From NCBI RefSeq assembly GCF_009618275.1, contig NZ_WIAD01000004.1, positions 151,883-215,882 on the forward strand: DNA of 64,000 nucleotides. The letters are read 5' to 3'. The notes beneath the pieces were generated by a model that worked only from the letters and a program-made list of their open reading frames with translations, was not told the origin of the DNA and made no database searches. The position numbers were made by a program, and so were the translations under genes. Of this stretch, positions 36,500 through 45,173 are shown in pieces (the stretch's first letter is position 1; each line of letters starts with the position of its first letter). This DNA is from Roseimaritima sediminicola. Its GTDB lineage: Bacteria > Planctomycetota > Planctomycetia > Pirellulales > Pirellulaceae.

Positions 36500-37555
36500 T
36501 TGCGCGACGACGACTCTCTCGATGCCGGCGCCGGCGCTGCCGCTTCCGCCGCAACGCTTCCAGACCCGCCGGCCGGCCGTCCCTGGCGCGCCGACTTGAT
36601 CAACGTCCTCCGCGGTTACTCGATGGGTGCGGCCGACACGGTGCCGGGGGTCAGCGGCGGGACGGTGGCCTTGGTGTTGGGGCATTACCAGCGGCTGATC
36701 CAGGCGATCAGCCACCTGGACGCCGCGGCCCTGGATCTGCTGCGTCAGCGGCAGTTCGCCGCCGCGGCCCGGCACTGCGACCTGCGTTTTCTGCTGGCCC
36801 TGTTGGTCGGCGTGGCCGGCGGCATCCTGACGCTGGCCAGCGCCATGCACTGGTTGCTGGACCACCGGATGCCGGAAACCTTTGCCGTGTTCTTCGGCCT
36901 GGTCGTGGCCAGCAGCCTGATCGTGGCCGGCCAAGTCCAGCGGTGGCGGCCCGCGTCGCTTGCCCTGGGCGTGGTGGCCGCGGCGGCCGCGTACGCCCTG
37001 TGCGAATTGACCCCGACGGTGGCCGAGCCCAGCTTGCCGTACATCTTTGTCGCTTCCACCGTGGCGATCTGTGCGATGATCCTGCCGGGCATCAGCGGTG
37101 CGTTCATCCTGTTGGTGCTGGGCGTGTACCAACCGATCACCGGCTTGATCAAAGAATTGGCTCGCGGCCAAGTCAGCGGCGAGGGGCTGGTAAAGCTGGC
37201 GACATTCGGCCTGGGATGCGCCGTGGGCCTGACGTTGTTCAGCCGCGTGCTGCGGTGGTTGTTGGGCCGCTACCGCGACCCCACGTTCATCATTCTGATA
37301 GGATTGATGATCGGATCGCTGCGGCGGCTGTGGCCCCTGCAGCGGGCCACGGCCGAAACCGCCGCCGCTAAATTTTCACATCGCCACTGGGAATTGGTCG
37401 CTCCGGCCGACTGGTCCGGATCGCTGCTGTGGCTGGTCACCCTGGCCGCGGTGGCCTGCATCGCCGTCCTGGTCGTCGAACAACTGGGCCGGCGTCACAG
37501 CCAATCCTCTTCGCAATCGCTCGAATCGCCACAAGCACCGACCCGCGAACCCTGA
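36500..37555 (+). CDS. DUF368 family undecaprenyl-phosphate translocase (PopT-type)
   Basis: The 351-residue protein has about eight membrane segments. The start is a TTG at 36500, giving a soluble Ala/Pro-rich N-terminus, and the first conserved block begins at LINVLRGYSMGAADTVPGVSGGTVALVLG. A second block, STVAICAMILPGISGAFILLVLGVY, is the internal-repeat partner of the family. DUF368 proteins were recently shown in Gram-positive bacteria and Vibrio to move undecaprenyl phosphate back to the inner face of the membrane. Adjacency to uppP fits that role. It leads a tight operon: the next gene starts 7 bp after its stop. Confidence 0.88.
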   Translation: MRDDDSLDAGAGAAASAATLPDPPAGRPWRADLINVLRGYSMGAADTVPGVSGGTVALVLGHYQRLIQAISHLDAAALDLLRQRQFAAAARHCDLRFLLALLVGVAGGILTLASAMHWLLDHRMPETFAVFFGLVVASSLIVAGQVQRWRPASLALGVVAAAAAYALCELTPTVAEPSLPYIFVASTVAICAMILPGISGAFILLVLGVYQPITGLIKELARGQVSGEGLVKLATFGLGCAVGLTLFSRVLRWLLGRYRDPTFIILIGLMIGSLRRLWPLQRATAETAAAKFSHRHWELVAPADWSGSLLWLVTLAAVACIAVLVVEQLGRRHSQSSSQSLESPQAPTREP

Positions 37556-37562
37556 TCGTCCC

Positions 37563-38219
37563 ATGATGCGTTTCGTCCATATCACGCTGGCCCTGGTCAC
37601 CTGCAGCGGAATCGTGGCGACGCTGTCGGCCTGGAACCACCAGCGTCCTCTCCTCGCCGAACACGGCGAACTTGTCGACCAGGTGGGCCGGCTGGACGTC
37701 GAGTCCCCAGATCGCCTGTACTTTGCAAGGCTTGCCACCGACCAGCCGCTGCATTTTGCTTGGCGGACCCGTATCCCTGAAGACCTGGATGTGAGGTTTA
37801 TCTGTCAGACGCTGTTCGGCAGCAGTAGTAGCAGCAACTCTTCGAACAAGACCGAAACGATCCTTCGCTGGCGAGCCCGATTTACCGACACCGGCATGCA
37901 AAGCTACTTCAAAAGCGGCAGCGGGTCTTCCACTTCCTCCACCGGCAATGAGAAACTTGTCCGGTTCCTCGAAGCGAACGCCGATCGCTTGGAGGTCACG
38001 GACGCCTGCGCGGAAGATCCCTGCAGCCTGGCCCCCGAGGCGGTGCTGACGTTGCTAACGGTCCGGGTTCCCGAGGACATGAAGCAGGAGGTGATCGACA
38101 CACTCGGCGAGAACTCGCCGCTGCTCGACCAGCCAGTTGTCGTCATCCGCGTGGGCACGCCACAGGCCTATGCGGACGAAGCTTTCCAGAACGCCAAACA
38201 GGGCGGAGGCAACCGATGA
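37563..38219 (+). CDS. Membrane-anchored hypothetical protein, DUF368 operon gene 2
   Basis: The 218-residue protein has an N-terminal signal anchor (ITLALVTCSGIVATLSAW) and an outer domain with a Ser/Asn-rich insertion (FGSSSSSNSSNKTETILRW) and a second Ser/Thr/Gly insertion. The conserved-looking parts are PLHFAWRTRIPEDLDVRF and LLTVRVPEDMKQEVIDTLG. No family is recognised. It lies 7 bp after the DUF368 gene and overlaps the next gene by four bases (ATGA), so it belongs to one transcription and translation unit with them. A role beside lipid-carrier transport is only inferred from position. Confidence 0.7.
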   Translation: MMRFVHITLALVTCSGIVATLSAWNHQRPLLAEHGELVDQVGRLDVESPDRLYFARLATDQPLHFAWRTRIPEDLDVRFICQTLFGSSSSSNSSNKTETILRWRARFTDTGMQSYFKSGSGSSTSSTGNEKLVRFLEANADRLEVTDACAEDPCSLAPEAVLTLLTVRVPEDMKQEVIDTLGENSPLLDQPVVVIRVGTPQAYADEAFQNAKQGGGNR

Positions 38220-38896
38220 GCGACGCTTCGGTCCCGTCCCCAGCTCGCCCGCGGTCGCGGCTGCGGCCTCGATTCAGTCTCTTGACCCTGCTGCTGCTGA
38301 TCGCGGCCACCGCCAGCTGGCTGGCATATTGGCGGATCGCCAAGCGCACCGAGCGGATCCGTGCCGAGCTGCCGGGCTTGCGAGAAATCGCGCGCAGGCT
38401 GATTGTCGAGGACCCGGCGCAGTACGCCGCCGTTCAGCAGCACAGCCTGTGGGACGACGATTTTCGCTGGCGTGTGTATCTGCCGCCCCAGCACCGCTAC
38501 CAGGTGCATTTGGCGACCGATGCCGTGGACCACCGCGGCCAACCGACGCCCGTGGCCTCCGCATCGATCCCACCGGGCAAGCACGAACTGGAGCTGCGCA
38601 GCAGAAAAGCCGACGACCACTGGCAGATCGACGTCGTGATCGATGACGAAGTCCGATTGAGCGACACACGGCCGCTGGAGTGGAATCCGCGCCGAGGCAG
38701 CAGCGGGGCGAGCGAGATCCGCACGCTGCGGCAATCGCTGACCACGCAGCCGCTGAGCCTTTTCCGCCGCCGCTTCATGATGGACGACAGCGGCCAATGG
38801 AACGTCCCCGACGGCCCCACCAACGGCATCGCCCTCTGGATCGACACGGACAACGCCGGCGACACCAACCACGTCGTCATCCCCGAATCCCCGTAG
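38216..38896 (+). CDS. Membrane-anchored hypothetical protein, DUF368 operon gene 3
   Basis: The 226-residue protein has a basic N-terminus and a single membrane helix in RFSLLTLLLLIAATASWLAYW, the RFSLxTLLLL pattern common at the start of planctomycete membrane proteins. The outer part is a beta-rich domain (DFRWRVYLPPQHRYQVHLAT and SIPPGKHELELRSRKADDHWQIDVVID). No family is recognised. Its start overlaps the stop of the previous gene. An R3 repeat begins a few bases after its own stop. Confidence 0.7.
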   Translation: MSDASVPSPARPRSRLRPRFSLLTLLLLIAATASWLAYWRIAKRTERIRAELPGLREIARRLIVEDPAQYAAVQQHSLWDDDFRWRVYLPPQHRYQVHLATDAVDHRGQPTPVASASIPPGKHELELRSRKADDHWQIDVVIDDEVRLSDTRPLEWNPRRGSSGASEIRTLRQSLTTQPLSLFRRRFMMDDSGQWNVPDGPTNGIALWIDTDNAGDTNHVVIPESP

Positions 38897-38992
38897 CCGA
38901 AGTCGCCAGACTTTGGAAACAATAACCCTCAACCCGTCCCGTCCAAACTCTGGCGAGTTCGGCTCCGGGTGACCAGTTCGGCTCCGCCGCGG

Positions 38993-39021
38993 TTGACAGT
39001 TTGCGGCTCGAGGACTAGCTT
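38993..39021 (+). promoter_or_regulatory. Sigma-70 promoter of the Mn/Zn ABC importer operon
   Basis: Perfect -35 TTGACA (38993-38998), 17-bp spacer, -10 TAGCTT (39016-39021). It lies 80 bp before the chosen start of the substrate-binding protein gene. Confidence 0.7.
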
Positions 39022-39028
39022 TCCATTC

Positions 39029-39042
39029 TTAGCCCCAGCTAA
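39029..39042 (+). promoter_or_regulatory. Palindromic candidate operator at the importer promoter
   Basis: TTAGC-CCCA-GCTAA is a perfect inverted repeat at about +2 to +15 of the predicted transcript. TTAG/CTAA half-sites are typical of DtxR/MntR-family operators, and position over the start site suits a repressor. The regulator is not known. Confidence 0.5.
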
Positions 39043-39100
39043 CTTTTCCCACCGTCATCCGGAACGTATGCCAGCAATCCATAAAGGTGTTCCCATTTCG

Positions 39101-40102
39101 ATGCTCCCTACTCGGCGATCGCCACTGCGGCTCCGCTTCGCCTCCGCCCTGCTGACGCTGGTCGCCCTGTCGCTTATCGGCTGTGGCCGTTCATCCGAAC
39201 GGGCACCGCAGCGGTCTTCGAGCGACCCGATTCGCGTGACGGCCACCGTCGGCATGGTCGCCGACATCGTGCGGCAAGTCGGCGGCCCGCACGTCGAGGT
39301 CACTCAGATCTGCGGCCCCGGCGTCGACCCGCACCTGTACAAAGTCACCCGCGACGACGCTCGCCTGCTGAGCGATGCCGACATGATCTTCTACAGCGGC
39401 TTGATGCTCGAAGGCAAAATGTCCGATACGCTGGTGAAGATGGCTCGCCAGCGACCGGTCGTCGCGGTGACCGAAGCGGTCGACCCCGACCTGCTCCTTG
39501 AACCCGAAGCGATGCAGGGCCATTACGACCCGCACGTCTGGATGGACGTCTCGGCCTGGAGCGAGTGCGTCGCGGCGGTCCAGGAAGCTTTGGCCGACGC
39601 GGCGCCGCAGCACGCCGATACTTTCGCCGAAAACGCGGCCGCCTACCGCGAACAACTCGATCGACTGCATCGCTACGCCCAGCAGACCATCGGCAGCATT
39701 CCCGAGAACAGCCGCGTCCTGATCACCTCCCACGACGCCTTCAATTACCTGGGCCGCGCCTACGGTTTGGACGTTCAAGGCGTCCAGGGACTGTCGACCG
39801 AAAGCGAAGCCGGCCTGCAGCGCGTCAACGAACTGGTCGACCTGCTGGTCGAGCGAGATGTAAAGGCTGTGTTCATCGAAAGCAGCGTGCCGCGCAAGAG
39901 CATCGACGCCCTGATCGAAGGAGCCCAGTCGCGAGGTCACGAAGTGGTCGTGGGTGGCGAACTGTACTCCGACGCCATGGGCCCCGAGGGCACCTACCAA
40001 GGCACCTACATCGGAATGCTGGATCACAACGTCACAACCATCACGCAAGCGCTGGGAGGCGAAGCACCCGAGGGCGGGATGCAAGGAAAGCTGGAGAGGT
40101 AA
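39101..40102 (+). CDS. Mn/Zn ABC transporter substrate-binding lipoprotein (ZnuA/TroA/MntC family)
   Basis: The ATG at 39101 is preferred to 39068 because AAAGG lies just before it and the lipoprotein signal then starts cleanly (LLTLVALSLIGCG, lipobox Cys). The 333-residue protein has the cluster A-I metal ligands: His in GPGVDPHLYKV, His in GHYDPHVWMD, Glu in AVFIESSV and Asp in ELYSDAMG. A metal-chaperone His-rich loop, usual in zinc-specific ZnuA, is absent, which favours manganese. It delivers metal to the permeases encoded downstream in the same operon. The gap to the ATPase gene is an unusual 433 bp of repeats. Confidence 0.93.
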   Translation: MLPTRRSPLRLRFASALLTLVALSLIGCGRSSERAPQRSSSDPIRVTATVGMVADIVRQVGGPHVEVTQICGPGVDPHLYKVTRDDARLLSDADMIFYSGLMLEGKMSDTLVKMARQRPVVAVTEAVDPDLLLEPEAMQGHYDPHVWMDVSAWSECVAAVQEALADAAPQHADTFAENAAAYREQLDRLHRYAQQTIGSIPENSRVLITSHDAFNYLGRAYGLDVQGVQGLSTESEAGLQRVNELVDLLVERDVKAVFIESSVPRKSIDALIEGAQSRGHEVVVGGELYSDAMGPEGTYQGTYIGMLDHNVTTITQALGGEAPEGGMQGKLER

Positions 40103-40535
<433 letters not shown>

Positions 40536-41321
40536 ATGTCCTCCGATCCCGCCGCTGCGACGCTGCCGCTGAGCGTGCACGACTTGACCGTCGCGTACGA
40601 CCGCAAGCCCGTGCTGTGGGACGTGGGTTTCGACGTACCGCCGGGGTCGTTGGTCGGCGTGGTCGGACCCAATGGGGCGGGCAAGAGCACGCTGCTGCAA
40701 GCCGTCATGGATCTGCTCTCGCCGGCTTCGGGACGGATCGAAGTCTTCGGGGCTCCGTACCGCAAGATGCGGCACCGCGTGGGTTATGTTCCCCAGCGCG
40801 AAAGCGTCGACTGGGACTTTCCGGTCGACGCCCTCGATGTGGTGACGATGGGGCTGTACCGCCGCATCGGCTGGTGCCTGCCGGTCCGCCAAAAGCATCG
40901 TGACCTGGCGATCGAAGCCCTCGACCGCGTCGGCATCGCCGACCTGGCTCGCCGCCAGATCAGCCAACTGTCCGGCGGCCAACAGCAACGCACCTTCCTG
41001 GCCCGAGCTCTGGTGCAGGACGCGGACCTGTACCTGATGGACGAACCCTTCGCCGCGGTCGACGCGGCCACCGAACGGGCGATCATCGACATCCTGCGGG
41101 AAATGAAAAACCGCAACAAAACCTCGGTGGTCATCCATCACGACCTGCAGAGCGTGCCCGAATACTTCGACTATGTCGTCCTGCTGAATATGCGCATTGT
41201 GGCCCACGGTCCGGTCGCCGAAACGTTCACGCCCGAGAACCTGCAGAAGACCTACGGCGGCCGGCTGACGTTGCTCGACGAAGTGGCCGAAGCGATGCGT
41301 CGCCGGGAACGATCGTTATGA
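40536..41321 (+). CDS. Mn/Zn ABC transporter ATPase
   Basis: The 261-residue protein has Walker A GPNGAGKST, the Q loop in VGYVPQRESVDWDFPV (the PQR-x-x-x-DWDFP pattern marks the Mn/Zn branch), signature LSGGQQQR, Walker B LYLMDEP and the H loop VVIHHDLQ. It powers metal uptake through the two downstream permeases. Its stop overlaps the permease start by four bases (ATGA). There is no Shine-Dalgarno: an R5 heptamer array directly precedes the ATG. Confidence 0.95.
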   Translation: MSSDPAAATLPLSVHDLTVAYDRKPVLWDVGFDVPPGSLVGVVGPNGAGKSTLLQAVMDLLSPASGRIEVFGAPYRKMRHRVGYVPQRESVDWDFPVDALDVVTMGLYRRIGWCLPVRQKHRDLAIEALDRVGIADLARRQISQLSGGQQQRTFLARALVQDADLYLMDEPFAAVDAATERAIIDILREMKNRNKTSVVIHHDLQSVPEYFDYVVLLNMRIVAHGPVAETFTPENLQKTYGGRLTLLDEVAEAMRRRERSL

Positions 41322-42994
41322 GCGGTGACGATCGCACGCTGCGGACACAACCGCGAGTTCAGCGCGAGCCATTTTCCGCGTCGCGCCGGCTGCGCGGGGC
41401 CGCGCTGATTCTGGTGCTCTGCTGCAACCTAAGCACGTCGCCCTGTGTGTTTGCACATTACTCTCCCTCTGGGAGAGTCGGGCTCTCAGGCCCGGAGAGG
41501 GTCTCGTGGAGTGCCCGCCCCATTGCTGCTCTGCTGTCCCCTGCTCTGGCCGGCGAGTTGCTGACTGTGGATACAGCTGGCGACCCTTCGCGTTCGGATC
41601 GATCCCTGGCGGGCCGCTCGCTGGATTGGCCCACCTGGCGGCAGCTTCGCCGCGTGCTGCTGCTGCAGGACTACAACACGCGCGTCGTGGTCCTGGGCAC
41701 GACGCTGTTGGGCTGTGCGGCGGCCATGGTGGGCAGCTTTACACTGCTGCGTAAACGCGCCCTGATGGGCGACGCGCTCAGCCACGCGACGCTGCCGGGC
41801 ATCGCCCTGGCGTTCATCCTGGCCACGCTCTACGGCGGCGACGGCAAAGCTCTACCGGTCCTGCTGGTCGGAGCGACGATCAGCGGGTTGCTGGGCGTGG
41901 CCACCATTCTGGTCCTTCGCAGTCTGACGCGATTGAAAGAGGACACGGCGATCGGCGCGGTGCTCAGCGTGTACTTCGGAGCGGGGGTGGCGCTATTGAG
42001 CATCGTCCAGCAGATGCGTGAGGGCAACGCGGCGGGCCTGGAATCGTTCATCTACGGCAAGACCGCCTCGATGGGCCGCGCCGACATCCGTTTGATCGCC
42101 ACCGCGGCGGCGGCCTGCATCGCCGGCTGTGTGCTGTTGTTCAAAGAATTAAAACTGTTGTGTTTCGACGACGCCTTCGCCGGCTCGCGCGGCTTTCCGG
42201 TCCGCCGCTTGGACATCACGTTGATGGCCCTGGTCGTGATCGTGACCATCGTGGGGCTGCAGGCGGTGGGTCTGATCCTGATGATCGCCTTGCTGATCAT
42301 TCCGGCCGCCGCTGCGCGCTTCTGGACCGAACGCCTGGGCCGGATGTTCCTGATCTCCGGCGCTCTGGGGGCGGCCAGCGGATGGTTGGGGGCGAGCGTC
42401 AGTGCGGTGTTCTCCAAACTGCCCTCCGGCGCGATGATCGTGCTGGTCTGCACGGCGATGTTCGCCTTCAGCATGGCCTTCGGATCGGCACGCGGCGTGG
42501 CGGTGCGGGCTTTCAAACGCCGCCGCCTGAACCGTTCGATCGATCGCCAGCACCTGCTGCGGGGGCTGTACGAATTGCTGGAGGAATCGTCCACCGCAGA
42601 CGACGCGAACGCCCAGCGGCACGAGGGCGTTCGCCTCGAGGCGCTGCTGCGGAAGCGCAGCTGGTCGCGGCCGCGGCTGCTCAGACAGATCCGCCGCTGC
42701 CAGGATGATCTCTTGGTGCAGGCCCGGGGAAACCGCGTGCGGCTGACCCGCCGCGGCGTGATCGAAGCTCGACGTTTGACGCGCCAGCATCGGCTGTGGG
42801 AATTATTCTTGATCCACTATGCCGACGTCGCGCCCAGTCACGTCGACCGCGACGCCGACGCGATCGAACATGTGCTTGAACCGGAGATCATCGAGGAACT
42901 GGAAGCCATCCTCAGCCGCAGTGGACCGGCGCTGCCGGCCAGCCCGCACCGGCTGGACCAGCCCGACCCTGTGCCTCCTGCGGAGGGCTCCTGA
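41318..42994 (+). CDS. Mn/Zn ABC permease fused to a DtxR/MntR-like C-terminal module
   Basis: Of 558 residues, ~115-400 are an ABC-3 metal permease (VGSFTLLRKRALMGDALSHATLPGIALAFIL through FKELKLLCFDDAFAGSRGFPV). Residues ~400-545 are a cytoplasmic winged-helix plus dimerisation module like DtxR/MntR, with LTRRGVIEARRLTRQHRLWELFL and VDRDADAIEH. Aligned to DtxR ligands His79, Glu83, His98, Cys102, Glu105, His106 it keeps His491, Glu495, Asp510, Asp514, Glu517, His518, so metal binding is plausible and Mn-like (no Cys). The N-terminal 110 residues are unusual: a signal-like stretch, then SPSGRVGLSGPERV, encoded by an intergenic R7 palindrome (41459-41506) read in frame. Confidence 0.9.
   Translation: MSGDDRTLRTQPRVQREPFSASRRLRGAALILVLCCNLSTSPCVFAHYSPSGRVGLSGPERVSWSARPIAALLSPALAGELLTVDTAGDPSRSDRSLAGRSLDWPTWRQLRRVLLLQDYNTRVVVLGTTLLGCAAAMVGSFTLLRKRALMGDALSHATLPGIALAFILATLYGGDGKALPVLLVGATISGLLGVATILVLRSLTRLKEDTAIGAVLSVYFGAGVALLSIVQQMREGNAAGLESFIYGKTASMGRADIRLIATAAAACIAGCVLLFKELKLLCFDDAFAGSRGFPVRRLDITLMALVVIVTIVGLQAVGLILMIALLIIPAAAARFWTERLGRMFLISGALGAASGWLGASVSAVFSKLPSGAMIVLVCTAMFAFSMAFGSARGVAVRAFKRRRLNRSIDRQHLLRGLYELLEESSTADDANAQRHEGVRLEALLRKRSWSRPRLLRQIRRCQDDLLVQARGNRVRLTRRGVIEARRLTRQHRLWELFLIHYADVAPSHVDRDADAIEHVLEPEIIEELEAILSRSGPALPASPHRLDQPDPVPPAEGS
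41459..41506 (+). repeat. R7 palindromic repeat inside the permease coding sequence
   Basis: The stretch 41461-41504 differs from the intergenic copy at 27799-27842 at one of 44 positions. Here it is translated in frame near residues 48-62 of the permease. Confidence 0.9.
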
Positions 42995-42996
42995 CG

Positions 42997-44343
42997 ATGC
43001 ATCTGTGGCAACACTGGAGCTGGCAGATCGACGGCTGGATCATCGCCGCCGGGGTGCTGTGCGCGGTGGCTTCATCACTGCTGGGAAACTTTCTGGTCCT
43101 GCGGCGAATGAGCATGTTGGGCGATGCGATCACCCATGCGATCCTGCCGGGCCTGGCCGTCGCGTTCTTTATCAGCAGCAGCCGCAGCAGCGTGCCGATG
43201 TTTTTGGGGGCGGTGATCGTGGGCGTGCTGACCGCGCTGTTCACCGAATGGGTGCGGCGGTTTGGACACGTCGACGAAGGCGCCTCGATGGGCGTCGTAT
43301 TCACGTCGCTGTTCGCCCTGGGACTGGTCTTGATCGTCCAGGCCGCCGACAACGTCGACCTGGATGCGGGCTGCGTGCTGTACGGCGCGATCGAATTAAC
43401 TTGGCTGGACACGGTTTCCGTTGCCGGTGCGGAGATCCCCCGCGCCGTGCTGGTGCTGGGCGTCGTGACGGTGATCAATGCCCTGTTCGTGACGCTGTTC
43501 TTCAAGGAGCTGAAGCTCAGTTCCTTCGACCCGTCGCTGGCCACCACCACGGGCTTCAGCGCCGGCCTGCTGCATTACCTGCTGATGGTGTTGGTGGCCG
43601 TGACGGCGGTGGCCAGTTTCGAAAGCGTCGGCAGTATCCTGGTGGTCGCCATGTTCATCGTGCCTCCGGCCACCGCCTACATGCTGGCCGACCGTCTGGC
43701 TCCGATGATCTGGATCAGCGTGTTCTTGGCGACCGTCGCAGCCGTTTCCGGGCACGTGCTGGCAATCGAAGTGCCGCGCTGGTTCGGGTACCGCAGCACG
43801 ACCACCGCGGGGATGATGGCCGTGGCCGCCGGGGCCCTGCTGGCTCTGGCGATCCTGTTCAGCCCCCGGCATGGAGTGCTGGTCAAATTCCTTCGCCGCC
43901 GCCGGCTGGCTTGGAAGATCCTGGCCGACGACACGGTGGCGCTGCTGTACCGTCTGCAGGAGCGGGACCCCGAAGCGGCGACCGATCCGAACACGCTGCG
44001 CGGTTTGCTGCTGGCCGACCAGTTTTCTTTCCGCCTGGTGCTCGCGTGGCTCCGCCGCCGCCATTACATCCAGCGGCACGACGGCCAACTGCGGCTGACC
44101 CGTCCCGGCCGCCACATCGCTCGCCAACTGGTCCGCTCGCACCGCTTGTGGGAACAGTACCTGACGTCCTTCGCCAATATCGACGCGGCGCGCGTTCACG
44201 ATAAAGCCGAGCGGCTGGAACATTTCACAGACCGCAGCCTACGAGACGAACTGGACGCGGCCACCGAAGGCGCCGAACAGGACCCCCACGGTTCGCCGAT
44301 TCCGGTCGAACGCAGCGAGCCCGGCAATCACAGCGATTCGTAG
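42997..44343 (+). CDS. Second Mn/Zn ABC permease fused to an MntR-like C-terminal module
   Basis: The 448-residue protein starts two bases after the first permease. Residues ~15-290 are an ABC-3 permease (LVLRRMSMLGDAITHAILPGLAVAF, FFKELKLSSFDPSLATTTGF, GSILVVAMFIVPPATAYML). Residues ~300-440 are a winged-helix plus metal-binding dimerisation module with LRLTRPGRHIARQLVRSHRLWE, VHDKAERLEH and DPHGSPIP. His382, Glu386, His401, Glu405, Glu408 and His409 sit at exactly the spacing of the six DtxR C-domain ligands, with Glu replacing Cys102 as in MntR. PHGxPIP is an MntR/DtxR family signature. Its 3' end overlaps the convergent EcsC gene by 16 bp. Confidence 0.92.
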   Translation: MHLWQHWSWQIDGWIIAAGVLCAVASSLLGNFLVLRRMSMLGDAITHAILPGLAVAFFISSSRSSVPMFLGAVIVGVLTALFTEWVRRFGHVDEGASMGVVFTSLFALGLVLIVQAADNVDLDAGCVLYGAIELTWLDTVSVAGAEIPRAVLVLGVVTVINALFVTLFFKELKLSSFDPSLATTTGFSAGLLHYLLMVLVAVTAVASFESVGSILVVAMFIVPPATAYMLADRLAPMIWISVFLATVAAVSGHVLAIEVPRWFGYRSTTTAGMMAVAAGALLALAILFSPRHGVLVKFLRRRRLAWKILADDTVALLYRLQERDPEAATDPNTLRGLLLADQFSFRLVLAWLRRRHYIQRHDGQLRLTRPGRHIARQLVRSHRLWEQYLTSFANIDAARVHDKAERLEHFTDRSLRDELDAATEGAEQDPHGSPIPVERSEPGNHSDS

Positions 44344-45173
44344 GTGGCGCGAATCGCCGCCGGGCCGTGGGTGCGTTCCAGCCGCCGCACGGTGAAGTGG
44401 GCGCGGGCCAGTTCCTGGTAGTGGTCGATGAAGTAGGTATTGATCAGGGCCCCGCCGACGGCCCCGACCACGGGGATCGCCTGGGCGGCCAGTTTCTCGC
44501 TGACCACGATTCCGAACCGTTTTCCGATCTCGCCGACCAAGCGTACCAGCGGCGGCGCGGAGGCGTCCAGCGCGCCGCTCTTGGCCATGTACTTGGCGGC
44601 ATCGGCCGTGTGTTTGGCCAGCCCGGCGCGGACGGCAAAGTAACCGATCTCGCGGCTCTCATCGCCTTCGCCCTCGGGGCTGCGTTCGTTGCCCGCCCCG
44701 AGCGCAAACACTTCCAGGCAGGCCAGACGCGTCTCGAGATCGCTCAGGTCCTCGCCCTGGCTGCGGGCGATGTCGGCGACGCTGCGCAGGATCAACAGCG
44801 TCGAAACGGGCAACTCGGCGGCCACCGAAGCCATCCCGAACGCGCCGCCTGCGGCCCCGGTCAAGCCGGCCATCCACTTATGGCTCAGCAGCCGCGGGGC
44901 CGCGCCCCGCTGGGCGTTCTCGTCACCCAGGGTTTTGACCGCCACATTCAGCGCCGTGCGCAGGGCCTTTTCGATCGCTCCGTGAACGGCACCTTCGGCC
45001 GCATCGGGCAACATCCGCATCGTGGCCGTCACGGGCATGCCGATCAACTCCGTCAAGCGATCGGCCATCCCGCGATGCGTCAGCACCTCTTTGGCTTCGC
45101 GCAGTTCCGCCAACCCGACCTGATCCTCCAAGACAATCAAACCCGTTTCTTTCTCGCTCAAAATGAAACCCAA
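44328..45173 (-). CDS. EcsC family protein
   Basis: The 281-residue protein matches the EcsC family: LTGAAGGAFGMASVAAELPVSTLLILRSVADIARSQGEDL, TRLACLEVFALGAG, IGKRFGIVVSEKLAAQAIPVVGAVGGALINTYFIDHYQELARAHFTVRRLE. These proteins have hydrophobic helical hairpins and are thought to be membrane-associated, and their function is uncertain. It is monocistronic and convergent with the metal permease genes. Its stop lies inside the 3' end of the second permease gene. Confidence 0.9.
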   Translation of the reverse strand: MGFILSEKETGLIVLEDQVGLAELREAKEVLTHRGMADRLTELIGMPVTATMRMLPDAAEGAVHGAIEKALRTALNVAVKTLGDENAQRGAAPRLLSHKWMAGLTGAAGGAFGMASVAAELPVSTLLILRSVADIARSQGEDLSDLETRLACLEVFALGAGNERSPEGEGDESREIGYFAVRAGLAKHTADAAKYMAKSGALDASAPPLVRLVGEIGKRFGIVVSEKLAAQAIPVVGAVGGALINTYFIDHYQELARAHFTVRRLERTHGPAAIRATYESL

